Shown piece after piece: positions 1 through 13,963 of a stretch of 64,000 bases of DNA; the first letter of the stretch is position 1, and every line of letters begins with the position of its first letter. The stretch is from assembly GCA_021234155.1 (NCBI GenBank), contig JAJEKV010000057.1, positions 2,263,821-2,327,820 of the forward strand, in the 5' to 3' direction. The notes below the pieces were generated by a model that saw only the letters and a list, made by a program, of their open reading frames with translations, was not told the origin of the DNA and made no database searches. Source of the stretch: Isoetes taiwanensis. Taxonomy: Eukaryota; Streptophyta; Lycopodiopsida; Isoetales; Isoetaceae. A program made the position numbers and the translations under genes.

Positions 1-113
1 TGATTAGGCCGTTGAATCAGAAGAAAAATGGTTCTTGGCATGATCAAGTTTTTAGGGTTCTTCAAGAATTCATAGGAAATATCCCGGTCATTTTTACAAA
101 AGAAAACTTCGGG

Positions 114-122
114 TATATAAGG
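114..122 (+). promoter_or_regulatory. TATATAAGG, TATA-like box on the plus strand (every monomer)
   Basis: CGGGTATATAAGGCCC is kept in all eight monomers (for example 5181 and 10200), in the part opposite to the gag-like frame. It fits a plant TATA box. No open frame of note follows, so a promoter role is only a possibility. Confidence 0.3.
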
Positions 123-433
123 CCCAAAATTATGAATTTTATAATTTATTTATATGCTATTTCCATGTGGTTGCCACCTCACGTACTCGAGGTGCCATGT
201 GGCAAAAGGTGATTGGGGAATGAGTGACTAGGCCAAGGGAGTAAATAGGTAATTTTTTTTGTTTTTTCAAATTTGGCACGATTCCCAAGAAATGGAATAT
301 GAGGGTCATAACAAGGTCTTTTTCAAAAATTATTTTTTCCACATGGAATCTTTTTTGATGCTCTACGTGATGGGAGAATCTTTTACCAAAAACAAGCATC
401 TTAATTTTTGGCTCAAAATAAGGCTAATTTTGG

Positions 434-660
434 TGAGGTGGCAAGGTTATGGAGTGATGTGGCAAATGGGTGAGGACATGGCACAATGAGGTGATGATGT
501 GGCAAGCAAGGTGGTAAAATAACTTTTTTTTTTAGTCAAAACTTTTTGTGATGTGGTGATGAGGTGGATATGTGTGGTGATGTGGATGTACTTGAGTGAT
601 GATGTGGATGACATTTGGCGTTTTGAAGATGATGTGGATGATTTGGCATAATATTTGGCA
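434..660. repeat. GATGTGG-rich low-complexity stretch (repeated in every monomer)
   Basis: Irregular repeats built on GGTGATGATGTGGCA and GATGATGTGGATGA. Present at the same offset in all eight monomers. It produces long His/Ser-rich frames on the minus strand that I treat as composition artefacts, not genes. Confidence 0.7.
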
Positions 661-1594
661 CTTGTGCACAAATGGTCTTAGACCTTAGGAATAGCCAAAT
701 TTGGTGGAGTTTTTTGCATTTTCTCAAGAAAGTTGATGAATAATAGGTATGTGATGTGCTTTGACTAGAAAAAAGAAACTTTGCCAACCTTTGGCTAGGG
801 GAAATGGTAATGGAGTATGAAGATAGGAAGTCATGAATGGGATCAACATGGTAGGAACATGAAAGAAGCCTTGGAAAATGGAATTCATGCCAAAATGACT
901 TGGATCTAGCCACATACCAATGAACCTTGAGGGGTCTTCCAAACTCTAACAAGGGGTCTTCAATTTAGGCTCAAATCTTCTTGCTTGAATCTCAACTTTC
1001 TTGCCATACTTGTATGATGCTCAATCAATGTTGTGCCTTGGTTCTTCATCACAAATGTCTCCTAAGAGTCTTCAAAGGTAGATGTCTTCAATTCTGTTGC
1101 TTGATTAGCTCATGCACACATGTGTCAAACCAAATGTTAGCCAAAGGTGTAGTTCATGCAAGTGGCTCTTCTATGCTGCCAAAATCTGGCAGCATCATGC
1201 CAAACAAAGAAGGATAGGCTGGTCCCCCAGCCTCTTGAACTAGATGTGGATTCACAAGAGCCCTTGATGGTTGCCAATGTGGAAAAACGGTTGGCAACAT
1301 GGGTTTTCATGAGAAAGAGAAGCAAGGTAGTATGGTAGGTAGGCCAAATGATGTGTAAATGATCATGGAACTATGAATGTGGTGGACCTGCATGACAAAT
1401 GAATGTATGATTAGCAAAATAGAGGCGACATATGGAGGCATGATGGTGACTTGAGATGAATGGTTGGGAATGATGTGTACATGGTGTGGACATGATGGGA
1501 CTTATGAATGATATGATAAGAAGAAGGATACACTTGTGAGCTTGAGAATATGGACATGATGGGACATACGTGTACATGGCAAATAAGATGTCTG

Positions 1595-1738
1595 GATGGA
1601 GCAGGATGTGGAAACATGGCAAATGAGACGTGCGGATGGAAAAGGATGTGGACATGGAAAATGAGAGGCGTGCAGATGGAAAAAGGATGTGGAAAAATGA
1701 CAAATGAGATGTGCACATGGAAAAAAGGATGTGGTGTG
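1595..1738. repeat. ~41-bp minisatellite inside the monomer (variable copy number)
   Basis: Imperfect repeats of GATGGAAAAGGATGTGGAAA plus CATGGCAAATGAGACGTGCA. Matching blocks lie at 6650-6812, 11680-11843, 16698-16832, 21739-21900, 26778-26939 and 31796-31918. By eye, monomers 2, 3, 5 and 6 hold four copies, monomer 7 holds three, and monomers 1 and 4 hold three plus a shortened one. It lies in the noncoding internal part, so it marks array turnover. Confidence 0.85.
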
Positions 1739-1884
1739 GACATGATGGGATGGTAGCAATATGATAGAATCAGCTATGTATGATCCGCTCGCATGTGCAA
1801 ACATGTTTTGATGATGAGCACATGTATTCTTGAAGCACCAAAGTAAAGTCTTGCTTTGGACTACATCATGGAATGGTACATGCT

Positions 1885-3799
1885 TCAGCCTAACTCCAAC
1901 TCTGTCAAGTATGCATCCTTCAAATAGTAGGATGCGAGATAACTTGTGTTTGCATCAAGATAAGTGGCAAAACAATATGCCACAATGCTATGGCCTGCTC
2001 AAAGATGATTGTACTAGCATACAAAAGTGGCAAATCTGATGTAACATAGTAATACCCGCTATGTTGGCATGATCCAATCAACTTGGTGTTCTCAAATCTT
2101 TGAAAAGGACCTTGGATATTCATGTTTTGTTTGCTGCACATTTGGATAAGATGCAGGAGCCACAATTAGAAAGCCCATGGCAGCCCAGCATCTGCCCACG
2201 ACCCACGCGCGTCCTTATCCACGATCCGACCTATGCTCAAGTCTGATTTCTCAAGTTTAACTACATTGTCATGCTCAAAACTAGTCAAAAAATTAACTTC
2301 TTCATGCTCAACCACACATGGGCATTTTCAGACTCTTTTGGACTGCCACAAAGCTGAAATTTAGGACTGATCAGATCTGCACAAGCTTCATATGCTATCA
2401 CATCATCTAAAACTTGCATTTTAAACTCAAAAGTTTGCTTCAAATCATCCAAGAAAGCATAATTCTCCAATTGAGGCATGTGCAAATCATCCTCACCTGA
2501 GTTTTCAGCTGATACACATGTTTCAAAAGTAAAAACTTCATAATGTGAGCTGCTATTATGACTGTCATGGCATTCAAGTCCCTGGAACTTATTTTTGGAG
2601 CATTGAAATAGTGAGAGATCAATGTTTCCCACTTCTAATTCACACAAACATGGTTCATAATCATCCTCAAATGCTTGAATAGTATAAAAGTTCTCATACT
2701 CAGGCTGCTCATGCATTCAACACTCTTTTCTTCATGGCAATGCTCAAACTCAACAACATCATACAAGAGAACATGCTCAAACTGCTCAACCATATGAGAT
2801 GTGATAAGACTTACCTCATTAGCAATCAAAACCTCTGATCCATGTGCATTCTTTAGGGTGTCATGGCTGGCCTTATGTGAATCACCTTCAAAACATGCAA
2901 ATCTTGGATTTATATGACTGCTAACGTGCTCTAACTCATGCAAATCAGATTTGGCAATGCTATCCAAGAAAGAAAACACCTTGGGAACATCATGAGGTAC
3001 CTTTTTGTCACATGAATATACTGAATTACTTACTGCCATGACTGATTCTTGCTGTAATTTTCCATGGCAAAAAAAAGAGAGACATACTATCATCCAAGCA
3101 TACCTCATCTTCTTCCATTTTCTCCTCCAAGGTTTCCCTTTGATCTGAATTTATCTTTCTTTTCAAGATATGATAGATTTAGTATCAAGAGGCTGCTCAT
3201 AAACATCATGCTTTTGAAGACACGTCAAAAGATCATCTATTTCCAAAGCTTTTTCAAAGGCTTGTTGTATAGAATAGAACATACCTTTATGAAAGCATTT
3301 CAGCATTTTCTTGTAAACATCGAAATGTGATCTAAAACCTTGCACAAAGTAAACAAGCAAATGAAGAGTAGGCCATTCCACTTTGTACCTTTTGCACTTG
3401 AGCATGTAGGCATGAAATCTTTCCACGAAACTTGGCTTTCCCCTTCATTCTTGCTCAAAACAATTGTTGGCAGCTCTTGAATGACCTCCTCTTGTGTGGT
3501 TGGCACCCCAAATCTCTTGATGAAGTTCCTTTTGAGTTCATCCCAATCATGTACCTCGCAAGCCTTTTGGTACTCAAACCAATGGCTTGCTTCCTCTTTC
3601 ATGCACCTGCCAAATACATCAACCTTTTCTCCTCTTCTCTTACCATAATCATCAAAATAGTCTTCAAATCTACAAAGATAAAGCTCAGGTTCTTCAAGAC
3701 CATGATAAAAGGTGTCTTTGGAATTGGAAAGATCACATCAACTTGTATGGGAATTGGAACTGCTGCAACCTTTTCTCCTTGAGAAGCTTGCTCCATCAC
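1885..3799 (-). pseudogene. gag-like region, monomer 1 (fossil)
   Basis: Minus-strand capsid-type coding stretch of a Ty3/gypsy element. The N-terminal half resembles the plant Retrotrans_gag family: an F..YF segment, EASHWFEYQ, then W.ELKRNFIKRFG and a later FVERFHAYMLKC-type helix region. The C-terminal half is acidic and not recognised. No CCHC knuckle, protease or polymerase follows. This copy is broken by several disruptions, among the more decayed of the set. Confidence 0.7.
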
Positions 3800-3923
3800 A
3801 TTATCAAAACTTTAGGCACTCAAAGACCATCAAGAATACTCTGAACATCAGAAACATGCATGCTTAATTGCTCAATAGCCACGAGAATGTCTACGGGGAA
3901 AGGATCTCAGAGAACCTCCAAAA

Positions 3924-4916
3924 TGTTGAAGGTGTTCTGGCAAAACCTTCAACCTCAGTAGTTTAGAACCTCCAGATCACTTAGGGTGATCAATCCTCAA
4001 AGCAAATGATGGATTAGAATGGAGCAAATTGCAAAAGTTCGACTGTCCCTGAAATTTTGACCGTCTTGGGAATGCCAAGTTTGCATATCCATATCTTGGG
4101 ATCCGTGCACTAAAACTTATTCAAACTTGGAATGGTGAGATACTTGTAGTAGAGGATACTTGGTATTTAATTTCAGGATTTTTGGTAGCTTTTCTTTGCT
4201 TACTATGGATTTTTGAACAAGCTGACTTGAAACATACAATTTTCAATGAGTGTATCAGAAATTTTGAAACTTTTCGAACAGCCAACTTTGGGAATCTGTA
4301 AGTGGAGATGAGAAAGTCCTAAAATCATGAAACTTGGGCTGGGGTAAGGTGAGTAGGAAGGCATGCACATGACAAAGTTTCAGAATTTTTGAATGAGCAG
4401 TTGGAAATCTATGGATTTTTGAAAAGGCAAACTTGGAAGAGGAAATTTCAATGACACTCTCAGAAATTTTTACAGTTCTAGAACAATCCAACTTTGCAAA
4501 GCCATAACTATGGATTTATGGGTGCTAAAAATCATGAAATTTATTTTGAATGAAAGATGAATAGCAAGAGAGTCATGGAAATTAAGCTCAGATTTTTGGA
4601 GATATAGTTTGCATATGGGGCATGGCTAAACTTCTGACTTGGAGACTTGGGACGAGTTAAATTCGATTGCACATATCAGGATTTTGCTCAAAAATCAAAA
4701 AAATTTGCATGAAACAACTTGAATAGCATCTATTTGAACTTCATAACAATGCCAAGGGTAGTATTATATCGGAATCTCAAAGGAAATATGAAAATACATC
4801 AAGAATTTGGATTTTTTGCTCAAGGCATGTCAAAAACTGAAATATGGAAGCTATTCTTCAAGTAAGAGCCCTCAATCCTTCTTTCAGAGCCAAGTCGACA
4901 TGTTCTTCATGCTCCA
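3924..4916 (-). repeat. LTR of monomer 1
   Basis: Plus-strand ends are TGTTGAAGG... and ...CATGCTCCA, so it has the TG...CA form. Left of it lies the leader next to the gag-like start. Right of it lies AGCTTCCCCCCCTCTCT, whose complement is a purine tract placed where a PPT is expected for a minus-strand element. LTR edges are inferred, because in a concatemer each junction has only one LTR and the usual paired-LTR test is not available. Confidence 0.65.
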
Positions 4917-6965
4917 AGCTTCCCCCCCCTCTCTGATAGCAAAAGCCCCTTTTTCTAATCCCCTTTTTTGGTTGATTCTTGGTAAAATCCGTGGCTTTTG
5001 TTAGTTTTTAGTGCATGGGTCTGTTTCTTGGCTTGGATCCAGGCATTTCGGGACCTGTAGACCATGATTAGGCCGTTGAATCAGAAGAAAAAATGGTTCT
5101 TGGCATGATCAAGTTTTTTAGGGTTCTTCAAGAATTCATAGGAAATATCCCACAGTCATTTTTACAAAAGAAAACTCGGGTATATAAGGCCCAACATTAT
5201 GAATTTTATAATTTATTCATATGCTATTTCCATGTGGCTGCCACCTCACATACTCGAGGTGCCATGTGGCAAAAGGTGATTGGGGAAATGAGTGACTAGG
5301 CCAAAGGGAGTAAATAGGATTTTTTTTTTGTTTTTCCCAAGAAATGGAATATGAGGATCATAACAAGGTCTTTTTCAAAAATTCTTTTTTCCACATGGAA
5401 TCTTTTTTGATGCTCTACGTGATGGGAGAATCTTTTAGCAAAAAAAAACATCTTAATTTTTGGCTCAAAATGAGGCTAATTTTGGTGAGGTGGCAAGGTT
5501 ATAGAGTGATGTGGCAAATGGGTGATGACATGGCACAATGAGGTGATGATGTGGCAAGCAAGGTGGTAAAATAACTTTTTTCTAGTCAAAACGTTTTGTG
5601 ATGTGGTGATGAGGTGGATGACATGTGCATGGTGATGTGGATGTACTTGAGTGATGATGTGGATGACGTTTGGCATTTTGAAGATGATGTGGATGATTTG
5701 GCATAATATTTGGCACTTGTGCACAAATGGTCTTAGACCTTAGGAATAGCCAAATTTGGTGGAGTTTTTTGCATTTTCTCAAGAAAGTGGATGAATAATA
5801 GGTATATGATGTGCTTTGACTAGAAAAAAGAAACTTTGCCAACCTTTGGCTAGGGGAAATGGTAATGGAGTATGAAGATAGGAAGTCATGAATGGGATCA
5901 AGATGGTAGGAACATGAAAGAAGCCTTGGAAAATGGAATTCATGCCAAAATGACTTGGATCTAGCCACATATCAATGAACCTTGAGGGGTCTTTCAAACT
6001 CTAACAAGGGGTCTTCAATTTAGGCTCAAATCTTCTTGCTTGAATCTCAACTTTCTTGCCATACTTGTATGATGCTCAATCAATGTTGTGCCTTGGTTCT
6101 TCATCACAAATGTCTCCTAAGAGTCTTCAAAGGTAGATGTCTTCAATTACATTTGCTTGATTAGCTCATGCACACATGTGTCAAACCAAATGTTAGCCAA
6201 AGGTGTAGTTCATGCAAGTGGCTCTTCTATGCTGCCAAAATGTGGCAGCATCATGCCAAACAAAGAAGGATAGGCTGGTCCCCCAGCCTCTTGAACTAGA
6301 TGTGGATTCACAAGAGCCCTTGATGGTTGCCAATGTGGAAAAACGGTTGGCAACATGGGTTTTCATGAGAAAGAGAAGCAATGTAGTATGGTAGGTAGGC
6401 CAAATGATGTGCAAATGATCATGGAACTATGAATGTGGTGGACCTGCATGACAAATGAATGTATGGTTAGCAAAATAGAGGCGACATATGGAGGCATGAT
6501 GGTAACTTGAGATGAATGGTTGGGAATGATGTGTACATGGTGTGGACATGATGGGACTTATGAATGATATGATAAGAAGAAGGATACACTTGTGAGCGCA
6601 GAATATGGACATGATGGGACATCGTGTACATGGCAAATAAGATGTCTGAGATGGAACAGGATGTGGAAACATGGCAAATGAGACGTGCGGATGGAAAAGG
6701 ATGTGGAAACATGGCAAATGAGACGTCTGTGATGGAAAAGGATGTGGAAAAATGACAAATGAGATGTGCACATGGAAAAGGATGTGGAAACATGACAAAT
6801 GAGATGTGCACATGGTGTGGACATGATGGGATGGTAGCAATATGATAGAATCAGCTATGTATGATCTGTTCACATGTGTAAACATGTTTTGATGATGAGC
6901 ACATGTATTACTGTAGCACCAAAGTAAAGTCTTGCTTTGGACTACATCATGGAATGGTACATGCT

Positions 6966-8826
6966 TCAGCCAACTCCAACTCTATCAAGTATGCATCCTC
7001 CAAATAGTAGGATGCAGATAACTTGTGTTTGCATCAAGATAAGTGGCAAAACAATATGCCACAATGCTATGGCCTGCTCAAAGATGATTGTACTAGCATA
7101 CAAAAGTGGCAAATCTGATGTAACATAGTAATACCTGCTATGTTGGCATGATCCAATCAACTTGCTGTTCTCAAATGCTGAAAAGGACCTTGGATATTCA
7201 TGTTTTGCTGCTGCACATTTGGATAAGATGTTGCTCAAGTCTGATTTCTCAAGTTCAACTACATTGTCATGCTAAAAACTAGTCAAAAAATTAACTTCTT
7301 CATGCTCAACCACACATGGGACTGATTCCTTATCATTTTCAGACTCTTTTGGACTGCCACAAACAGACTGCCACAAAGCTGAAATTTAGGACTGATCAGA
7401 TCTGCACAAGCTTCATATGTTATCACATCATCTAAAACTTGCATTTTTAACTCAAAAGTTTGCTTCAAATCATCCAAGAAAGCATAATTCTCCAATTGAG
7501 GCATGTGCAAATCATCCTCACCTGAAGTTTTCAGCTGATACACATGTCTCAAAAGTAAAAACTTCATAATGTGAGCTGCTATTATGATTTGTCATGGCAT
7601 TCAAGTCCTGGAACTTATTTTTGGAGCATTGAAATAGTGAGAGATCAATGTTTCCCACTTCTAATTCACACAAACATGGTTCATAATCATCCTCAAATGC
7701 TTGAATAGTATAAAAATTCTCATACTCAGGGCTGCTCATGCATTCAACACTCTTTTCTTCATGGCAATGCTCAAACTCAACAACATCATACAAAAGAACA
7801 TGCTCAAACTGCTCAACCATATGAGATGTGATAAGACTTACCTCATTAGCAATCAAAACCTCTGATCCATGTGCATTCTTTTAGGGTGTCATGGCTGGCC
7901 TTATGTGAATCACCTTCAAAACATGCAAATCTTGGATTTATATGATCGCTAACGTGCTCTAACTCCCGCAAATCAAATTTGGCAATGGTATCCAAGAAAG
8001 AAAAACACCTTGGGAACATCATGAGGTACCTTTTGTCACATGAATATGCTGAATTACTTTATCTTGTCATGACTGATTCTTGCTGTAATTTTCCATGGCC
8101 GCAAAAAAGAGAGACATACTATCATCCAAGCATACCTCATCTTCTTCCATTTTCTCCTCCAAGGTTTCCCTTTGATCTGAATTTATCTTTCTTTCGCATA
8201 TGATAGATTTAGTATCAAGAGGCTGCTCATAAACATCATGCTTTTGAAGATACGTCAAAAGATCATCTATTTTCAAAGCTTTTCAAAGGCTTGTTGTATA
8301 GAATAGAACATACCTTTATGAAAGCATTTCAGCATTTTCTTGTAAACATCGAAATGTGATCTAAAACCTTGCACAAAGTAAACAAGCAAATGAAGAGTAG
8401 GCCATTCCACTTTGTACCTTTTGCACTTGAGCATGTAGGCATGAAATCTTTCCACGAAACTTGGCACCCCTTCATTCTTGCTCAAAACAATTGTTGGCAG
8501 CTCTTGAATGACCTCCCTCTTGTGTGGTTGGCACCCCAAATCTCTTGATGAAGTTCCTTTTGAGTTCATCCCAATCATGTACCTCATAAAGCCTTTTGGT
8601 ACTCAAACCAATGGCTTGCTTCCTCTTTCATGCACCCGCCAAATACATCAATCTTTTCTCCTCTTCTCTTACCATAATCATCAAAATAGTCTTCAAATCT
8701 ACAAAGATAAAGCTCGGGTTCTTCAAGACCATGATAAAGAGGTCTTTGGAATTGGAAAGATCACATCAACTTGTATGGGAATTGGGCGGCTGCAACCTTT
8801 TCTCCTTGAGAAGCTTGCTCCATCAC
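6966..8826 (-). pseudogene. gag-like region, monomer 2 (fossil)
   Basis: Same gag-like content as monomer 1, read on the minus strand between the short leader and the minisatellite-bearing noncoding part. Broken in several places. Family call rests on the W.ELKRNFIKRFG-type capsid motif. Confidence 0.7.
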
Positions 8827-8951
8827 ATTATCAAAACTTTAGGCACTCAAAGACCATCAAGAATACTCTGAACATCAGAAACATGCATGCTTAATTGCTC
8901 AATAGCCACGAGAATGTCTACCAGGAAAGGATCTCGGTAGAACCTCCAAAA

Positions 8952-9936
8952 TGTTGAAGGTGTTCCTGGCAAAACCTTCAACCTCAGTGGTTTAGAACCT
9001 CCAGATCACTTAGGGTGATCAATCCTCAAAGCAAATGATGGATTAGAATGGAGCAAATTGCAAAAGTTCAACTGTCCCTGAAATTTTGACCGTTTTGGGA
9101 ATGCCAAGTTTGCATATCCATATCTTGGGATCCGTGCACTAAAACTTATTCAAACTTGGAATGGTGAGATAACAATAGTAGAGGATACTTGGTATTTAAT
9201 TTCAGGATTTTTGGAAGCTTTCTTTGCTTACTATGGATTTTTGAACAAGCAGACTTGAAACAGACAATTTTCAATGAGTGTATCAGAAATTTTGAAACTT
9301 TTCGAACAGCCAACTTTGGGAATCTGTAAGTGGAGATGAGAAAGTCCTAAAATCATGAAACTTGGGCTGGGGTAAGGTGAGTAGGAAGGCATGCACATGA
9401 CAAAGTTTTAGAATTTTTGAATGAGCAGTTGGAAATCTATGGATTTTTGAAAAGGCAAACTTGGAAGAGGAAATTTCAATGACACTCTCAGAAATTTTTA
9501 CAGTTCTAGAACAGTCAACTTTGCAAAGCCATAACTATGGATTTATGGGTGCTAAAATCATGAAATTTATTTTGAATGAAAGATGAGTAGCAAGAGAGTC
9601 ATGGAAATTAAGCTCAGATTTTTGGAGATATAGTTTGCATATGGGGCATGGCTAAACTTGCAGACTTGGGACAGTTAAATTTCAGTGCACATATCAGGGA
9701 TTTTGCTCAAAAATAAAAAAATTTGCATGAAACAACTTGAATAGCATCTATTTGAACTTCATAACAATGCAAAGGGTAGTATTATATCAGAATCTCAAAG
9801 GAAATATGAAAATACATCAAGAATTTGGATTTTTTTGCCCAAGGCATGTCAAAAAACTGAAATATGGAAGCTATTCTTCAAGTAAGAGCCCTCAAACCTT
9901 CTTTCAGAGCCAAGTCGACATGTTCTTCATGCTCCA
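8952..9936 (-). repeat. LTR of monomer 2
   Basis: Same ends as the other array LTRs; 985 bp. The inner edge carries the inverted repeat TTGAAGGT...ACCTTCAA, which could fold as a stem at the gag-side end of the LTR. Confidence 0.65.
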
Positions 9937-11996
9937 AGCTTCCCCCCCTCTCTGATAGCAAAAGCCCCTTTTTCTAATCCCCTTTTTTGGTTGATTCTTG
10001 GTAAAATCCGTGGCTTTTGTTTGTTTTTAGTGCATGGGTCTGTTTCTTGGCTTGGATCCGGGCATTTGGGACTCATAGACCATGATTAGGCCGTTGAATC
10101 AGAAGAAAAAAATGGTTCTTGGCATGATCAAGTTTTTAGGGTTCTTCAAGAATTCATAGGAAATATCCCACAGATCATTTTACAAAAGAAAACTTCGGGT
10201 ATATAAGGCCCAAAATTATGAATTTTATAATTTATTCATATGCTATTTCCATGTGGCTGCCACCTCACATACTCGAGGTGCCATGTGGCAAAAGGTGATT
10301 GGGGAAATGAGTGACTAGGCCAAAGGGAGTAAATAGGAATTTTTTTTTTTTTTTCAAATTTGGCACGATTCCCAAGAAATGGAATATGAGGATCATAACA
10401 AGGTCTTTTTTCAAAAATTATTTTTTCCACATGGAATCTTTTTGATGCTCTACGTGATGGGAGAATCTTTTAGCAAAAAAAGCATCTTAATTTTTTTGGC
10501 TCAAAATGAGGCTAATTTTGGTGAGGTGGCAAGGTTATAGAGTGATGTGGCAAATGGGTGATGACATGGCACAATGAGGTGATGATGTGGCAAGCAAGGT
10601 GGTAAAATAACTTTTTTTCTAGTCAAAACTTTTTGTGATGTGGTGATGAGGTGGATGACATGTGTATGGTGATGTGGATGTACTTCAGTGATGATGTGGA
10701 TGACATTTGGCATTTTGAAGATGATGTGGATGATTTGGCATAATATTTGGCACTTGTGCACAAATGGTCTTAGACCTTAGGAATAGCCAAATTTGGTGGA
10801 GTTTTTTTGCATTTTCTCAAGAAAGTTGATGAATAATAGGTATGTGATGTGCTTTGACTAGAAAAAAGAAACTTTGCCAACCTTTGGCTAGGGGAAATGG
10901 TAATGGAGTATGAAGATAGGAAGTCATGAATGGGATCAACATGGTAGGAACATGAAAGAAGCCTTGGAAAATGGAATTCATGCCAAAATGACTTGGATCT
11001 AGCCACATACCAATGAACCTTGAGGGGTCTTCCAAACTCTAACAAGGGGTCTTCAATTTAGGCTCAAATCTTCTTGCTTGAATCTCAACTTTCTTGCCAT
11101 ACTTGTATGATGCTCAATCAATGTTGTGCCTTGGTTCTTCATCACCAATGTCTCCTAAGAGTCTTCAAAGGTAGATGTCTTCAATTCTGTTGCTTGATTA
11201 GCTCATGCACACATGTGTCAAACCAAATGTTAGCCAAAGGTGTAGTTCATGGCTCTTCTTCTATTGCCAAAATGTGGCAAAGCATCATATAAACAAAGAA
11301 GGATAGGCTGGTCCCCGGCCTCTTGAACTAGATGTGGATTCACAAGAGCCCTTGATGGTTGCCAATGTGGAAAAGCGGTTGGCAACATGGGTTTTCATGA
11401 GAAAGAGAAGCAAGGTAGTATGGTAGGTAGGCCAAATGATGTGTAAATGATCATGGAACTATGAATGTGGTGGACCTGCATGACAAATGAATGTATAGTT
11501 AGCAAAATAGAGGCGACATATGGAGGCATGATGGTGACTTGAGATGAATGGTTGGGAATGATGTGTACATGTGTGGACATGATGGGACTTATGAATGATA
11601 TGATAAGAAGAAGGATACACTTGTGAGCTTGAGAATATGGACATGATGGGACATACGTGTACATGGCAAATAAGATGTGGATGGAGCAGGATGTGGAAAC
11701 ATGGCAAATGAGACATGGAGATGGAAAAGGATGTGGAAACATGGCAAATGAGAGGCGTGCAGATGGAAAAGGATGTGGAAAAATGACAAATGAGATGTGC
11801 ACATGGAAAAGGATGTGGAAACATGACAAATGAGATGTGCACATGGTGTGGACATGATGGGATGGTAGCAATATGATAGAATCAGCTATGTATGATCTGT
11901 TCACATGTGTAAACATGTTTTGATGATGAGCACATGTATTACTGTAGCACCAAAGTAAAGTCTTGCTTTGGACTACATCATGGAATGGTACATGCT

Positions 11997-13838
11997 TCAG
12001 CCAACTCCAACTCTGTCAAGTATGCATCCTCCAAATAGTAGGATGCAGATAACTTGTGTTTGCATCAAGATAAGTGGCAAAACAATATGCCACAATGCTA
12101 TGGCCTGCTCAAAGATGATTGTACTATTATACAAAAGTGGCAAATCTGATGTAACATAGTAATACCTGCTATGTTGGCATGATCCAATCAACTTGCTGTT
12201 CTCAAATGCTGAAAAGGACCTTGGATATTCATGTTTTGCTACTGCACATTTGGATAAGATGTTGCTCAAGTCTGATTTCTCAAGTTCAACTACATTGTCA
12301 TGCTCAAAACTAGTCAAAAAATTAACTTCTTCATGCTCAACCACACATGGGACTGATTCCTTATCATTTTCAGACTCTTTTGGACTGCCACAAAGCTGAA
12401 ATTTAGGACTGATCAGATCTGCACAGGCTTCATATGCTATCACATCATTTAAAACTTGCATTTTTAACTCAAAAGTTTGCTTCAAATCATCCAAGAAAGC
12501 ATAATTCTCCAATTGAGGCATGTGCAAATCATCCTCACCTGAGTTTTCAGCTGATACACATGTTTCAAAAGTAAAAACTTCATAATGTAAACTGCTATTA
12601 TGGACATCATGGCATTCAAGTCCCGGAACTTATTTTTGGAGCATTGAAATAGTGAGAGATCAATGTTTCCCACTTCTAATTCACACAAACATGGTTCATA
12701 ATCATCCTCAAATGCTTGAATAGTATAAAACTTCTCATACTCAGGCTGCTCATGCATTCAACACTCTTTTCTTCATGGCAATGCTCAAACTCAACAACAT
12801 CATACAAGAGAACATGCTCAAACTGCTCAACCATATGAGATGTGATAAGACTTACCTCATTAGCAATCAAACCTCCTCTGATCCATGTGCATTCTTTAGG
12901 GTGTCATGGCTGGCCTTATGTGAATCACCTTCAAAACATGCAAATCTTGGATTTATATGACTGCTAACGTGCTCTAACTCATGCAAATCAGATTTGGCAA
13001 TGCTATCCAAGAAAGAAAACACCTTGGGAACATCATGAGGTACCTTTTTGTCACATGAATATACTGAATTACTTACTGTCATGACTGATTCTTGCTGTAA
13101 TTTTCCATGGCCGCAAAAAAAGAGAGACATACTATCATCCAAGCATACCTCATCTTCTTCCATTTTCTCCTCCAAGGTTTCCCTTTGATCTGAATTTATC
13201 TTTCTTTCGCATATGATAGATTTAGTATCAAGAGGCTGCTCATAAACATCATGCTTTTGAAGATACGTCAAAAGATCATCTATTTCCAAAGCTTTTTCAA
13301 AGGCTTGTTGTATAGAATAGAACATACCTTTATGAAAGCATTTCAGCATTTTCTTGTAAACATCGAAATGTGATCTAAAACCTTGCACAAAGTAAACAAG
13401 CAAATGAAGAGTAGGCCATTCCACTTTGTACCTTTTGCACTTGAGCATGTAGGCATGAAATCTTTCCACGAAACTTGGCACCCCTTCATTCTTGCTCAAA
13501 ACAATTGTTGGCAGCTCTTGAATGACCTCCTCTTGTGTGGTTGGCACCCCAAATCTCTTGATGAAGTTCCTTTTGAGTTCATCCCAATCATGTACCTCGC
13601 AAGCCTTTTGGTACTCAAACCAATGGCTTGCTTCCTCTTTCATGCACCTGCCAAATACATCAATCTTTTCTCCTCTTCTCTTACCATAATCATCAAAATA
13701 GTCTTCAAATCTACAAAGATAAAGCTCAGGTTCTTCAAGACCATGATAAAGAGGTGCTGGAATTGGAAAGATCACATCAACTTGTATGGGAATTGGAACT
13801 GCTGCAACCTTTTCTCCTTGAGAAGCTTGCTCCATCAC
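11997..13838 (-). pseudogene. gag-like region, monomer 3 (fossil, best capsid part)
   Basis: The capsid-like half is open for 323 codons (12867-13838), the longest in the array. It shows PLYHGLEEPELYLCRFEDYF near the start, HDWDELKRNFIKRFGVP around residues 88-104, and a KCFHKGMFYSIQQAFEKALE segment after it. These match the order of plant gypsy gag proteins as I know them. The region as a whole is broken by a small number of disruptions. Confidence 0.75.
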
Positions 13839-13963
13839 ATTATCAAAACTTTAGGCACTCAAAGACCATCAAGAATACTCTGAACATCAGAAACATGCAT
13901 GCTTAATTGCTCAATAGCCACGAGAATGTCTACCAGGAAAGGATCTCGGTAGAACCTCCAAAA

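Larger units (their letters stand above)
1..5064 (-). mobile_element. Array monomer 1 (fossil, type A)
   Basis: Parts in plus coordinates: noncoding 1-1884, gag-like region 1885-3799, leader 3800-3923, LTR 3924-4916, purine tract on the minus strand just right of the LTR. Closest to monomer 4, and to monomer 7 in its first ~900 bases. Broken. Confidence 0.85.
5065..10082 (-). mobile_element. Array monomer 2 (fossil, type B)
   Basis: Noncoding 5065-6965, gag-like region 6966-8826, LTR 8952-9936, then the pyrimidine-rich tract (minus-strand PPT candidate). Its private variants are shared with monomer 5, including a shorter segment near the A/T-rich tract ~250 bp into the monomer. Broken. Confidence 0.85.

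Noticed and set aside
1595-1738. CRISPR-like look of regular repeats
   Set aside because: Units abut without unique spacers and the setting is a plant retroelement. It is a minisatellite.
447-1804. Long minus-strand His/Ser-rich frames (and the same frames in other monomers)
   Set aside because: They arise from the GATGTGG-rich stretch and the 41-bp minisatellite read on the other strand. They shift frame between monomers and match no family.
3064-3844. Plus-strand frames over the gag-like region (repeated in all monomers)
   Set aside because: These are mirror frames of the minus-strand gag-like stretch, which carries the recognisable capsid motifs.
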